Shown here in pieces: positions 1 through 7,036 of a stretch of DNA of 64,000 nt (positions are counted from its first letter, which is position 1; every line of letters begins with the position of its first letter). The position numbers and the translations under genes were made by a program. The notes beneath the pieces were generated by a model that ran no database searches, was not told the origin of the DNA, and saw only the letters and a program-made list of their open reading frames with translations. The DNA is from Cytophagaceae bacterium (GTDB taxonomy: Bacteria > Bacteroidota > Bacteroidia > Flavobacteriales > Flavobacteriaceae): contig PALD01000066.1 of the NCBI GenBank assembly GCA_002710685.1, positions 1 through 64,000 on the forward strand, written 5' to 3'.

Positions 1-2
1 AC

Positions 3-131
3 AATACAAGGCATCCCCATTCATCCATCGGGGATATGCCACCAAGGGAATACAAGAACCGTTTCGGGGAAGAATTCTTCCCCGAAACAGACAACATCAA
101 TGATAATTTAATGAATTTAGCGATGTCCTAA
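3..131 (+). CDS. IS3-family transposase, C-terminal fragment (5' end outside window)
   Basis: Frame 3 is open from the window edge to a TAA at 129-131 and gives 42 residues. They begin NTRHPHSSIGDMPPREYKNR, which matches the very characteristic end of IS3-family OrfB (rve integrase core): an N-x-x-RPHSSLGYxTPxEY-like block just before the C-terminus. The family carries out DDE-type cut-and-copy transposition. Only this tail is visible, so the catalytic residues and the frameshift that normally joins OrfA to OrfB cannot be judged. Frames 1 and 2 are also open over this stretch but resemble nothing. The match rests on one short motif, so the call is likely rather than certain. Confidence 0.68.
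   Translation, partial: NTRHPHSSIGDMPPREYKNRFGEEFFPETDNINDNLMNLAMS
61..88. repeat. 28-bp perfect palindrome inside the transposase tail
   Basis: The 14-bp arm GTTTCGGGGAAGAA is followed directly by its exact reverse complement, with no loop and an EcoRI-like GAATTC centre. It lies in the last codons of the transposase, about 60 bp from the inferred element end. In RNA it would form a strong stem but has no T tract, so it is not an ordinary terminator. Confidence 0.8.
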
Positions 132-323
132 AAGGGGTAAGGCTACAGGATGCTAACCAATATTCTTATGTCCTCTTATACTATGAATATTATGATAGCA
201 TTATAGGATAAGGCCTTATCTTTTTTTAAAATTTTAATAATGGCAAATAGTTAGAGAGTTCTGAATAATTAAATGCCAGATTTGAACTCTTTATTTAGAG
301 TAAAATAATTAAAGAGGGATAAT
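132..323. other. Non-coding AT-rich spacer between IS end and integrase gene
   Basis: No ORF with recognisable features is seen on either strand. It is strongly AT-rich and lies downstream of the leftward integrase gene. It contains no clear hairpin plus T tract for that gene. Confidence 0.5.
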
Positions 324-1568
324 TCACTTCATTTTGGATTTCTTCTTAGACTTTTGCGCAGCTAGCTTTTCTTTCAAAATATTCATATCATCGCTTATTT
401 TGCGATCAACAATCTTTGCATAGTGTTGTGTTGTGCGCAACGATTGATGACCTAACATTTTACTAACAGTCTCGATGGGCACCCCATTAGTAAGCGTTAT
501 TGTGGTAGCAAAAGTATGTCTCGCCAAGTGTGTAGTAAGTGGTTTATTAATGCCACACATAATGGCAATTTCCTTCAGAAAGGCATTTGATTTTTGGTTA
601 CTTAGTACAGGTATCACGCGCTCACTTGCTTCAACCTGGGGATGATTTTCATAACTATCTAGAATCTGTTCGGCAACAGGTAATAGAGGTATGCTACTTC
701 TAGTTCCGGTTTTTGAGCGATGAATACGTATCCATTTACTACCATCTATACCAATAGTTATATCAAACTTTGATAATTTCTCTACATCAGAATAAGCCAA
801 ACCAGTATAACAGGAAAAGATAAACATATCCCTAACCAAGATCAGACGTTCAAAATGTAGTTCTTTTTCCCACAATGTATCTATTTCATTCTGTGTAAGA
901 AATTCCCGTTCTACAGGTTCAAATTTTACCTTGTAGTTTATAAAAGGATCATGATTTATCCATTTATGAGCTAAGGCAATACGCACAATCTTTTTAAAAT
1001 TGTTGACATATTTTAATGCTGAATTATGATTACAATTTCTCTTGGTTTTGAGAAAATGTTCAAATTTAGTAATGAAGTTGTGGTCAATATCTTTAAATCG
1101 GTAATCGTCCTCTTTGTATTCCTCCTTAATGAATTGTTGAACATGCTTATGACAAGTCCAATAGCGCTGTGCAGAAGAAGCAGATATGTCTTTCCCAATC
1201 AATTGATCTAGATTTTCATTATGCTCCTTAAATGCTTTAAGAGCCATTTTATCATTTTCATCAATCGCATTGATTGCTCTGATCATTTTGGAAGGAGTAA
1301 TCAATTTACCTTCGTCCATAAATTTCTGATGGATCTTATTTAGATTATAGGTTAATTTATCAATATGATTATTTATCTCTATAGATTCGCGAGAAGTTCC
1401 TTTTGCTCGACCTTTTAAACTATCCCATTTATTAACTGGAATTGTTCTACTAATACTCATATCAGATCGCGAACCATTGATGGTTATTCGTAGATATATT
1501 CTTAAAATAGTTTTTTTAGTAGACCTACTTTTTCTAACGTAAAATATGAGATTATAAGATCTTGGCAT
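324..1568 (-). CDS. Tyrosine recombinase / integrase (Bacteroidetes conjugative-element type)
   Basis: 414 residues. It catalyses site-specific DNA strand exchange for an integrative element. An N-terminal arm-binding region (about 1-105) precedes a SAM-like core-binding domain (about 110-215) and the catalytic domain (about 225-400). Visible catalytic residues are Lys286 in RSKTG, HLAR (His347, Arg350), LGHQ (His373) and nucleophile Tyr383 in QHYAKI. The box that normally holds the first catalytic arginine reads CYTGLAYSDV, with Ala258 where Arg is usual. Loss of this Arg is known from IntDOT-like integrases of Bacteroides elements. The gene runs leftward, away from ssrA, whose 3' end is 250 bp upstream of its start. 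That is consistent with an element inserted by ssrA and extending off the left edge. Family certain; element type inferred. Confidence 0.92.
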   Translation of the reverse strand: MPRSYNLIFYVRKSRSTKKTILRIYLRITINGSRSDMSISRTIPVNKWDSLKGRAKGTSRESIEINNHIDKLTYNLNKIHQKFMDEGKLITPSKMIRAINAIDENDKMALKAFKEHNENLDQLIGKDISASSAQRYWTCHKHVQQFIKEEYKEDDYRFKDIDHNFITKFEHFLKTKRNCNHNSALKYVNNFKKIVRIALAHKWINHDPFINYKVKFEPVEREFLTQNEIDTLWEKELHFERLILVRDMFIFSCYTGLAYSDVEKLSKFDITIGIDGSKWIRIHRSKTGTRSSIPLLPVAEQILDSYENHPQVEASERVIPVLSNQKSNAFLKEIAIMCGINKPLTTHLARHTFATTITLTNGVPIETVSKMLGHQSLRTTQHYAKIVDRKISDDMNILKEKLAAQKSKKKSKMK

Positions 1569-1665
1569 GACTTTAAAAATTTTATTTTCATCAAATTAAT
1601 GCAATAAAATTTCACTTCCAAATACGTTAACAATCTAATATTTTGATTTCTAAGGGGTTATTTTA

Positions 1666-1710
1666 AATTCGGTGTCCTCTAATGACTTGTGAATCAAGGG
1701 ACACCGAATT
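1666..1710. repeat. 12-bp perfect inverted repeat between integrase and ssrA
   Basis: AATTCGGTGTCC at 1666-1677 is repeated in inverted orientation as GGACACCGAATT at 1699-1710 with 21 bp between. A further partial copy, GAACACCATA, follows at 1711-1720. The position upstream of the integrase start and just beyond the ssrA terminator suits a recombinase arm/core site or an operator for the integrase. It has no T tract, so it is not a terminator. Confidence 0.7.
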
Positions 1711-1760
1711 GAACACCATATTTTTAATATCAAATGATTTTATTTGAGATAGAATAAAAT

Positions 1761-1795
1761 AAAAACCCTGTAAATTATTGATTTACAGGGTTTTT
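1761..1795 (-). terminator. Bidirectional terminator downstream of ssrA
   Basis: The 15-bp arm AAAAACCCTGTAAAT, loop TATTG and its exact complement end in a T run on either strand. It lies 24 bp beyond the ssrA 3' end and would stop leftward transcription of tmRNA. Confidence 0.88.
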
Positions 1796-1818
1796 GAATG
1801 AGTTTAAAACTCAAGAAG

Positions 1819-2217
1819 TGGAGTCGGGCGGGCTCGAACCGCCGTCCAAACAAGCAATTCAATAGCTTTCTACACGCTTATTTGCCAATTGTTTTTCGTG
1901 CAATACCCGGTCGGCAACTACCAAGCAGTACCTTATCCTCAATTAAGATTCACGACCGCATCAAGGCCCTGCTGTCGCTATGTTTACTTTTACGGTGCCT
2001 CCTGTTGGACCGCCGTAAACCAAGGCTTTCCGGAGGCATCATGGTCTCATGCCTCGCATGAGATTAAGATAATCCTACTATGATTCGGATTACGCAGCCA
2101 TGGCGTAGTTATTCTCGCCGTTTAAAAAAGGATGAAATATGAGATTTACGAGCTATATCTCAGCGCTCGACGTGCTTACCATTCAATTAGACTCGCTGTC
2201 AAAACCAAATCGACCCC
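1819..2217 (-). ncRNA. ssrA: Transfer-messenger RNA (tmRNA)
   Basis: About 399 nt, a normal one-piece tmRNA length. The 5' end (2217 leftward) reads GGGGTCGATTTGGTTTTGAC, the conserved start of the tRNA-like domain. The 3' end (1826-1820) supplies CGACTCC, which pairs with GGGGTCG as the acceptor stem, preceded by the T arm GGTTCGAGCCC. The discriminator A is followed by CTT, so the CCA tail is not encoded. An internal reading frame encodes the tag peptide. tmRNA, with SmpB (gene at 34.3-34.8 kb), rescues ribosomes stalled on broken mRNAs and tags the product for proteolysis. The 3' ends of tmRNA genes are classical integration targets, and a tyrosine recombinase gene sits directly downstream. 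Confidence 0.96.
2090..2119 (-). other. ssrA: tmRNA tag-peptide reading frame, GENNYAMAA-stop
   Basis: Reading leftward from 2119, the codons GGC GAG AAT AAC TAC GCC ATG GCT GCG TAA give G-E-N-N-Y-A-M-A-A. Tags ending in ALAA or AxAA are typical and serve as the ClpXP recognition end. Here Met takes the place usually held by Leu. The resume codon is GGC, preceded by AAAC. Confidence 0.9.
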
Positions 2218-2239
2218 AATTGTTTCAATGAACTGTCCC

Positions 2240-2258
2240 TTTTTGCTTAAAGCAAAAA
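2240..2258. repeat. Interspersed palindrome (variant TTTTTGCTT-A-AAGCAAAAA)
   Basis: Perfect 9-bp arms with a 1-bp centre, in the leader of ssrA between the -7 box and the mature 5' end. It belongs to the T-run/GC-core/A-run palindrome family found throughout the window but lacks the outer C/G pair. Confidence 0.7.
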
Positions 2259-2266
2259 AAGGATGG

Positions 2267-2274
2267 CAAAGATA
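2267..2274 (-). promoter_or_regulatory. Putative -7 box for ssrA
   Basis: TATCTTTG on the minus strand fits the Bacteroidota consensus TAnnTTTG and lies 50 bp upstream of the mature tmRNA 5' end. No well-spaced -33 TTTG is obvious. Confidence 0.55.
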
Positions 2275-2298
2275 GTCAATCTTATTGCATTATAATGC

Positions 2299-2323
2299 AA
2301 AACCCGTACCGTGTACGGGTTTT
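2299..2323 (-). terminator. Terminator of the DUF2807 lipoprotein gene
   Basis: The 11-bp arm AAAACCCGTAC, a 3-nt loop and its exact complement GTACGGGTTTT start 22 bp beyond the stop of the leftward gene. A separate 16-bp palindrome, TTGCATTATAATGCAA, adjoins it at 2285-2300. Confidence 0.8.
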
Positions 2324-2345
2324 GTGAAGTTGTGTGAGTTGTATT

Positions 2346-3170
2346 TTATTTTTTTACGATTTCTGCGCTGTCACCCAGGTTCTTGACATTGACGTCTGGA
2401 CTGCCATAGACCTCGATTTTTGATTTGTCCTTGGCAAATATGCTCAGGCTTTTTTGTGCAAAAACGGCGGCGTTTGACCTGGAGCTCAACGTGGCTTCTG
2501 CTTCTTGAGAGGTCAACCTGCGCCCTTTAAAGTCTGCCTTGCCCTCTGTGATAAGGGTGAGGTATTCTGTTTTTCCTTTTGGGGCAAACTCTGCATTGTC
2601 CTTGAGCGTCACGCTATACTTATCTGTAGTGGTGAATTCACCTTCCAGGTCAGTACGGCCGGTCATGTCAAGGTTAAAATGGTCTCCCTTTAGGTTGAGT
2701 TCACCACCGCTATTTTCCCTCAGTGTTACTTTCGCGGAAGCGCTGGTAATATTAAGGTCAAAGCGGCTACCACTGCTGCCGTTGAGGCTAAAGTTTGAGG
2801 TTTCAATATAGCCGGGGGTCCTTATCTCGGCATCATCATGCAGTATGATGTGCTGCGGGTCTATCAGCTTTACATAAACTTCCATCTCCTTGCTTCCTGT
2901 TACCTTCATGTTGGTCTTGATGCTCAAGATGCTATCATTTACGTTAAAATCCACCACGGAGACCAGGTTTCTGTCAGTTGTGAGTATGTAATCATTGCTG
3001 TTTGCCTTTACCAGGCGTACTTTAATATCATTGCTTACCTCAATGGTGTTGATGCCAGTGGCGAGGTCGCCATTGACTGAGATGACATCACGGTCTCCCT
3101 TGATTTTTTGTTGAGAAGAACAAGAAAGTGTTAAACAGGATGTTGCCAGGATAAATAGTAGTTTTTTCAT
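2346..3170 (-). CDS. DUF2807 (GIN-domain) lipoprotein
   Basis: 274 residues from the ATG at 3168-3170. A longer in-frame start exists, but MKKLLFILATSCLTLSC is a clean lipoprotein signal with Cys at position 17 of the mature-start block. After the lipobox comes a repetitive beta-rich region of the DUF2807 family (putative autotransporter-adhesin head, right-handed beta-helix) with regularly spaced hydrophobic strands and terms such as NGDLATGINTIEVSNDIKV. These proteins are widespread and multi-copy in Bacteroidota, and their function is unknown. A cell-envelope location is expected. A good terminator follows. The family call is based on overall pattern. Confidence 0.82.
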   Translation of the reverse strand: MKKLLFILATSCLTLSCSSQQKIKGDRDVISVNGDLATGINTIEVSNDIKVRLVKANSNDYILTTDRNLVSVVDFNVNDSILSIKTNMKVTGSKEMEVYVKLIDPQHIILHDDAEIRTPGYIETSNFSLNGSSGSRFDLNITSASAKVTLRENSGGELNLKGDHFNLDMTGRTDLEGEFTTTDKYSVTLKDNAEFAPKGKTEYLTLITEGKADFKGRRLTSQEAEATLSSRSNAAVFAQKSLSIFAKDKSKIEVYGSPDVNVKNLGDSAEIVKK

Positions 3171-3306
3171 GATTCCAATATACGGTATGTGTAAAGGATG
3201 AAAATACAATGAATTATTAAAATTGTTTAAAGATTTATCAAAATAGTGCTACACCATTGTAATGTACCTTATTGTTGTAATTTGTAATTTAATTAAAAAT
3301 CATCCC

Positions 3307-4512
3307 ATGAAGTTTGCCATTATCAAAGAAAGAAAGAACCCACCAGATAGGAGGGTGGTCTTCCCACCTCAATTACTGGAGGACGCTTCCGCAAAATTTC
3401 CTCAGGCTCAATTTATCGTGGAACCTTCCAATGTGCGCATTTTTTCTGATGATGCATACAGGGCCGCAGGTTTTGAGGTCACGTCACATATTGCTGATGC
3501 AGATGTAATGATAGGGGTAAAGGAAGTACCCATCAATGCCTTGATTGATTCTAAAAAATACTTTTTCTTCAGCCATACCATCAAGAAACAACCCTACAAC
3601 AGGGGTTTATTGCAAGCAATCCTGGATAAGAACATAGAACTCTATGACCATGAGGTTATCACAAATGAAAATGGGGGGAGGCTCATAGGTTTTGGACGGT
3701 ATGCAGGACTTGTGGGCACATACAACGGCATACGTGCATGGGGACTAAAGTATGATACCTGGAGCTTGCCCAAAGCAGATGACCTGCCTGACCTGAAGGG
3801 TATGCTCGGTGAATTGAACAATGTTGAATTGCCGCCCATCAAGATATGCCTTACGGGAAGTGGTAAAGTTGCTGGAGGTTCTAGGGAGATACTAGAGCAT
3901 ATGAACATCAGGAGGGTAGGGGCAGATGCCTTTATCAACAAAGATTTTAGCGAACCTGTTTATTGCAATATCGATGTGCTTGATTATAACAAGAGGATAG
4001 ATGGCAAACCAGGTGATCTTAAAGAATTCTTTACCGACCCTTCAAGTTACAAAACCGATTTTTACAGGTTTGCCCGGGTGACAGATTTTTTTATCGCGGG
4101 ACATTTTTATGGCGACGGTGCACCTTATCTTTTTACACGTGAAGATGCCAAAAAGGATGATTTTAATATAAAACTGGTCGCTGATATATCATGCGATATT
4201 GATGGCCCCGTGGCATCAACAATACGACCCTCAACCATAGAAGATCCCTTATATGGCTATGACCCCCTTAATGAAAGGGAGGTCGCTTATGATGATCCCA
4301 ATGCAATCACGGTAATGGCTGTTGATAACCTGCCCTGTGAACTTCCCAAGGATGCAAGTGAGGGCTTTGGCAAGATGTTTCTAGCGCATGTACTGCCCGC
4401 ATTTTTCAATAAGGATAAAAATGGCATCCTGGCCAGGGCAAGAATGACCCATAATGGAAAACTCACCCCCAGATATGCCTATCTTCAGGATTTCATTGAC
4501 GGCTTAAAGTAA
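3307..4512 (+). CDS. NAD(P)-dependent alanine/saccharopine dehydrogenase-like oxidoreductase
   Basis: 401 residues from ATG 3307; the longer upstream ORF start lies in AT-rich leader. The N-terminal half carries the AlaDH/PNT N-terminal domain pattern (IIKERKNPPDRRVVFPPQ near residue 5-22, then DADVMIGVKEV). The C-terminal half has a Rossmann-type glycine motif CLTGSGKVAGGSREIL near residue 180. The same fold is shared by NAD-dependent saccharopine dehydrogenase (lysine-forming) and alanine dehydrogenase, and flavobacterial orthologues are annotated as either. Substrate cannot be settled from sequence alone. It converges with, and overlaps by 28 bp, the DUF2809 gene on the other strand. Confidence 0.75.
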   Translation: MKFAIIKERKNPPDRRVVFPPQLLEDASAKFPQAQFIVEPSNVRIFSDDAYRAAGFEVTSHIADADVMIGVKEVPINALIDSKKYFFFSHTIKKQPYNRGLLQAILDKNIELYDHEVITNENGGRLIGFGRYAGLVGTYNGIRAWGLKYDTWSLPKADDLPDLKGMLGELNNVELPPIKICLTGSGKVAGGSREILEHMNIRRVGADAFINKDFSEPVYCNIDVLDYNKRIDGKPGDLKEFFTDPSSYKTDFYRFARVTDFFIAGHFYGDGAPYLFTREDAKKDDFNIKLVADISCDIDGPVASTIRPSTIEDPLYGYDPLNEREVAYDDPNAITVMAVDNLPCELPKDASEGFGKMFLAHVLPAFFNKDKNGILARARMTHNGKLTPRYAYLQDFIDGLK

Positions 4513-4886
4513 CTCTGTACCCGCTTATATTCAATAAATCCACACAGCACGATACCGAGGAAATACATCAGTATATCGAGAATGTCAAAACGTTCTCCCG
4601 TGATGGTCTTGATGAGTTTACCCTGAGGCAATGGGAGCATCTCAAGTATCCCTAGGCCCTGGATGATCTCTACCAGTATTGAAAACCCCAATACGGCTAT
4701 AAGAGACTCTATAACAGGTAGTTTTGTAAATGACATGAGGCCGCAGTAGAGCATTATGGCGACAAGAAAATCTCCCAGGTACGAGCGTATGAACCCACCT
4801 TGAACGAATACGGCAATACAGATTTCAATAATCAATACAGCCAAAAATCCCAAGAAATAGTATAGGCCTTTATTTCTTTTTGGCAT
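4485..4886 (-). CDS. DUF2809 (VanZ-like) membrane protein
   Basis: 133 residues from the ATG at 4884-4886 (MPKRNKG); an ATG eight codons earlier is possible. Four hydrophobic segments are visible. The motif GGFIRSYLGDFLVAIMLYCG, with the DILDILMYFLG block near the end, is the DUF2809 signature (a VanZ-like fold). Function unknown. It is the last gene of a five-gene leftward operon and overlaps the preceding DUF1361 gene by 17 bp. Its 3' end overlaps the convergent oxidoreductase gene by 28 bp. Confidence 0.78.
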   Translation of the reverse strand: MPKRNKGLYYFLGFLAVLIIEICIAVFVQGGFIRSYLGDFLVAIMLYCGLMSFTKLPVIESLIAVLGFSILVEIIQGLGILEMLPLPQGKLIKTITGERFDILDILMYFLGIVLCGFIEYKRVQSYFKPSMKS

Positions 4887-5538
4887 AGCAAAGCAATTTA
4901 TTTTTCGCAAAAATACAACATATATTATAAAATATATGTAATATCAAACTCATTATTATTACAAAAATCCAAATATGATAATTCTGTAACGGGTTGATAA
5001 ACAATGAAATCATATCACTTATCAACATATCTGGCTTTGTAAGAACATCCCAACTATTATAACGTAAAATCCTACCTAGATAGATTCCTAAGGCGCATAA
5101 AAAATTAACGGTAAGGACAAAAAAACCTATCCATGAACTATTTACAAACGGTGTGATAAAACGTATGATTTTCTGTACGGAAACCATGCCCATTATGAGC
5201 CCGGTCAAAGCAAATATTGCAATGGTCAGTGCATCAAAAACCATAAAACCTTCAGGAGAATATTGAAGGTGTATAAAATCTGTAAGTATATAAGGGGCAT
5301 TGGGCAAAAACAAGAGCCACAGAAATCCCAAGATCAGGTTTTGATATTTCTTTCGCTTTAGCGAAATCATCCAGGAAAACAGCAAGGGCAAGAAAGCCAA
5401 GAATAGGTTCCATATCAAAAAGAGCAAATAGGCTTCATGGGTTAATTTTATCCGTAGCATGAGGAGTATAAGGGAGAAACCTGTAGCGATGAACAAGGTT
5501 TTTATCAACGTATAATTTTTGAATATAAAAAGTTTCAT
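4870..5538 (-). CDS. DUF1361 membrane protein
   Basis: 222 residues with six to seven hydrophobic segments. The DUF1361 hallmarks are present: WNLFLAFLPLLFSW near residue 44 and LFLPNAPYILTDFIHL near residue 77, followed by a D-x-x-x-A-x-x-G loop and NxxGFFVL. Members are integral membrane proteins of unknown function, often in Gram-positive and Bacteroidota genomes. It starts 1 bp after the stop of the Coq4-like gene and overlaps the DUF2809 gene, so the three are co-transcribed. It carries one copy of the interspersed palindrome (5351-5366), encoding ISLKRKK. Confidence 0.82.
   Translation of the reverse strand: MKLFIFKNYTLIKTLFIATGFSLILLMLRIKLTHEAYLLFLIWNLFLAFLPLLFSWMISLKRKKYQNLILGFLWLLFLPNAPYILTDFIHLQYSPEGFMVFDALTIAIFALTGLIMGMVSVQKIIRFITPFVNSSWIGFFVLTVNFLCALGIYLGRILRYNSWDVLTKPDMLISDMISLFINPLQNYHIWIFVIIMSLILHIFYNICCIFAKNKLLCYAKKK
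5351..5366. repeat. Interspersed palindrome TTTCGCT-TT-AGCGAAA
   Basis: Perfect 7-bp arms with a 2-bp centre inside the DUF1361 gene; CGC..GCG class of the family. Confidence 0.75.
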
Positions 5539-5539
5539 T

Positions 5540-6052
5540 TTAAGTCAATTTAAATTTTTCACGAAATTCCTGTAAAGGCATGTCCAGGATTTTTGAATAA
5601 TCAACAAGATAAATGGGGAGGGCCTGTGAGCCCTTGTGGTGAGCCGTGAAGAACAAGCTATACTTATCCATATAAAACAATAGTCCACAAGCGAGGGCAA
5701 GGTTTAAAAAGGGACTGCGTTTACCGTTGCCATGTAGGTAGAACTGCATAGCTATTTCATCTGCGGTATCTGTACTGTACGTTGTGAGTACATGAAACAC
5801 ATCGTGGTCTTCACATTTAGGCTGTGGATTGAATTTATGCTGTAACAAGAAACAGCCCAAATGGTGGCCCAGGGAACCTATTTTATGGTCCAGCAATTCC
5901 TGTATTGTTATTCCCCAGGGTTTGTTCTTTTTAAAATGCACGTACAGTTTGCTGAAAAGGGCAAAGCTTTTGCCCACAAAAACTTCCCTGACTGTAACAA
6001 AAGTACTTTGAATTTCAAAGTTAATGTGTCTAAAAAAAAGTATTCTCATCAT
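5540..6052 (-). CDS. Coq4-like protein with intact HDxxH-x11-E metal motif
   Basis: 170 residues. Residues 83-99 read HDVFHVLTTYSTDTADE, exactly HDxxH(x11)E, the metal-binding signature of the Coq4 family. Flanking text (GSLGHHLGCFLL before, FLNLALACGLLFYMDKYSLFF after) also fits the Coq4 fold. Coq4 acts in ubiquinone biosynthesis (recent work assigns oxidative C1 decarboxylation). Flavobacteria are expected to make menaquinone only, so the substrate here is probably different. The start overlaps the upstream HTH_34 stop by 4 bp (ATGA), and it is followed after 1 bp by DUF1361: a translationally coupled operon. Confidence 0.75.
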   Translation of the reverse strand: MMRILFFRHINFEIQSTFVTVREVFVGKSFALFSKLYVHFKKNKPWGITIQELLDHKIGSLGHHLGCFLLQHKFNPQPKCEDHDVFHVLTTYSTDTADEIAMQFYLHGNGKRSPFLNLALACGLLFYMDKYSLFFTAHHKGSQALPIYLVDYSKILDMPLQEFREKFKLT

Positions 6053-6345
6053 TTGTTTATTAATTTTTCAAGTGCTTCAATATGTTTTTCAAAGGCTTCA
6101 CGGCCATTTTTTGTGGCAATATATTTTGTGTTCGGCTTGCGGTCCACAAATGATTTCTCGACCCTGATGTAGTTGGTTTTCTCAAGGGCTTTGGTATGGC
6201 TTGCAATATTGCCATCAGTGGCACCCAGCAGCTCCTTGAGTGTTTTAAAATCAGCATGGTCGTTCACCATGAGGATGCTCATGATGCCCAGCCTTATGCG
6301 ATGGTCAAAGGCCTTGTTTATATTTTGGATTATATTTTTCATCAA
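6049..6345 (-). CDS. Winged-helix transcriptional regulator (HTH_34, MarR/ArsR-like)
   Basis: 98 residues, a single winged-helix domain. It starts FDHRIRLGIMSILM, has a recognition-helix region LLGATDGNIASHTKALEKTNYI, then a wing with VDRKPNTKYIATKNGREAF. This is the standard HTH_34 layout, small DNA-binding proteins usually encoded directly beside a membrane protein, as here. It overlaps both neighbours by 4 bp (ATGA) and so is probably made in fixed ratio with them. It likely autoregulates the operon, but no operator was identified. Confidence 0.88.
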   Translation of the reverse strand: MMKNIIQNINKAFDHRIRLGIMSILMVNDHADFKTLKELLGATDGNIASHTKALEKTNYIRVEKSFVDRKPNTKYIATKNGREAFEKHIEALEKLINK

Positions 6346-6971
6346 TTTGCCCTACGGTCGTATTTGTTATACATGATGGCACCATAAATAATATGGCTTA
6401 CGCCAAAACCCAGCGCCCAAAAATACAATCCATAACCGATAAACTGTGTGGCGACAAGACCCAAAATAACATTGACAAGCCCCAGGTACTTGATATCCCC
6501 CAGCGTGTACTTGCTGGCATTGATGAGGGCAAGTCCATAAAAAATAAGTGTTGCGGGCGCGACCAGCCCCACGATTTCATTTTGCAACAGCACAAAACAA
6601 AAAAAGCCACCTGCCACAAAGGGTATGGCAAAGCTGCCTATCAACCTGCGGCTTATGGGCGTCCAGATTTTCTCGCCGGTTTTCCTGGTCTTCTTTAACG
6701 TGAGTATTAAAGCAGTGGTTATGGCAAGGATCAAAGTGATAAGGCCTATTAAGATCAAATCGCCCACAATGTCCACTGAATATAAAAAGCGGGACATGGC
6801 GTTTTGAGACTTCTCAAAACCACCCAGTTTTTGATGGGCCATAAATGCAGCTATTAAGGCATACACACCGGCAAGGATTCCGCTAAGGCCGCTCAATGAA
6901 AGAAATCGTGAGCTATGGCTCATCATCTTTTTTATCTCGGCAATGTCATTAAGGTATTTACTGCTTTCCAT
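6342..6971 (-). CDS. Multi-pass membrane protein preceding HTH_34 regulator
   Basis: 209 residues from the ATG at 6969-6971 (MESSKYLND); the ten extra upstream codons are unlikely to be used. A cytoplasmic N-terminus (EIKKMMSHSSRFLSLSGLSGI) is followed by about six hydrophobic segments. Proteins with this start are the regular partner of HTH_34 regulators in flavobacteria. No catalytic motif is visible, and it may be a membrane sensor or sequestering partner for the regulator. First gene of the five-gene leftward operon ending at 4485. Confidence 0.7.
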   Translation of the reverse strand: MESSKYLNDIAEIKKMMSHSSRFLSLSGLSGILAGVYALIAAFMAHQKLGGFEKSQNAMSRFLYSVDIVGDLILIGLITLILAITTALILTLKKTRKTGEKIWTPISRRLIGSFAIPFVAGGFFCFVLLQNEIVGLVAPATLIFYGLALINASKYTLGDIKYLGLVNVILGLVATQFIGYGLYFWALGFGVSHIIYGAIMYNKYDRRAN

Positions 6972-7036
6972 AAAAGTACTTTGAAATGCAAAGTAAAGCA
7001 ATTATATTGATTATTACGTTATTTTTATCAATATAA

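Larger units (their letters stand above)
1..147 (+). mobile_element. Right end of an IS3-family insertion sequence (partial)
   Basis: The transposase tail stops at 131. Sixteen bases later the sequence tgtcctaaaaggggtaaggc, followed by taca, ends in CA at 147, the dinucleotide expected at the outer end of an IS3 terminal repeat. Stop codons lying inside or beside the right terminal repeat are normal in this family. The left end is outside the window, so the repeat pair and the target duplication cannot be checked. The exact boundary is inferred. Confidence 0.45.

Noticed and set aside
1798-2083. Two overlapping rightward open frames of 64-87 codons
   Set aside because: They are antisense to the tmRNA gene, whose acceptor stem, tag frame and terminator explain the sequence fully.
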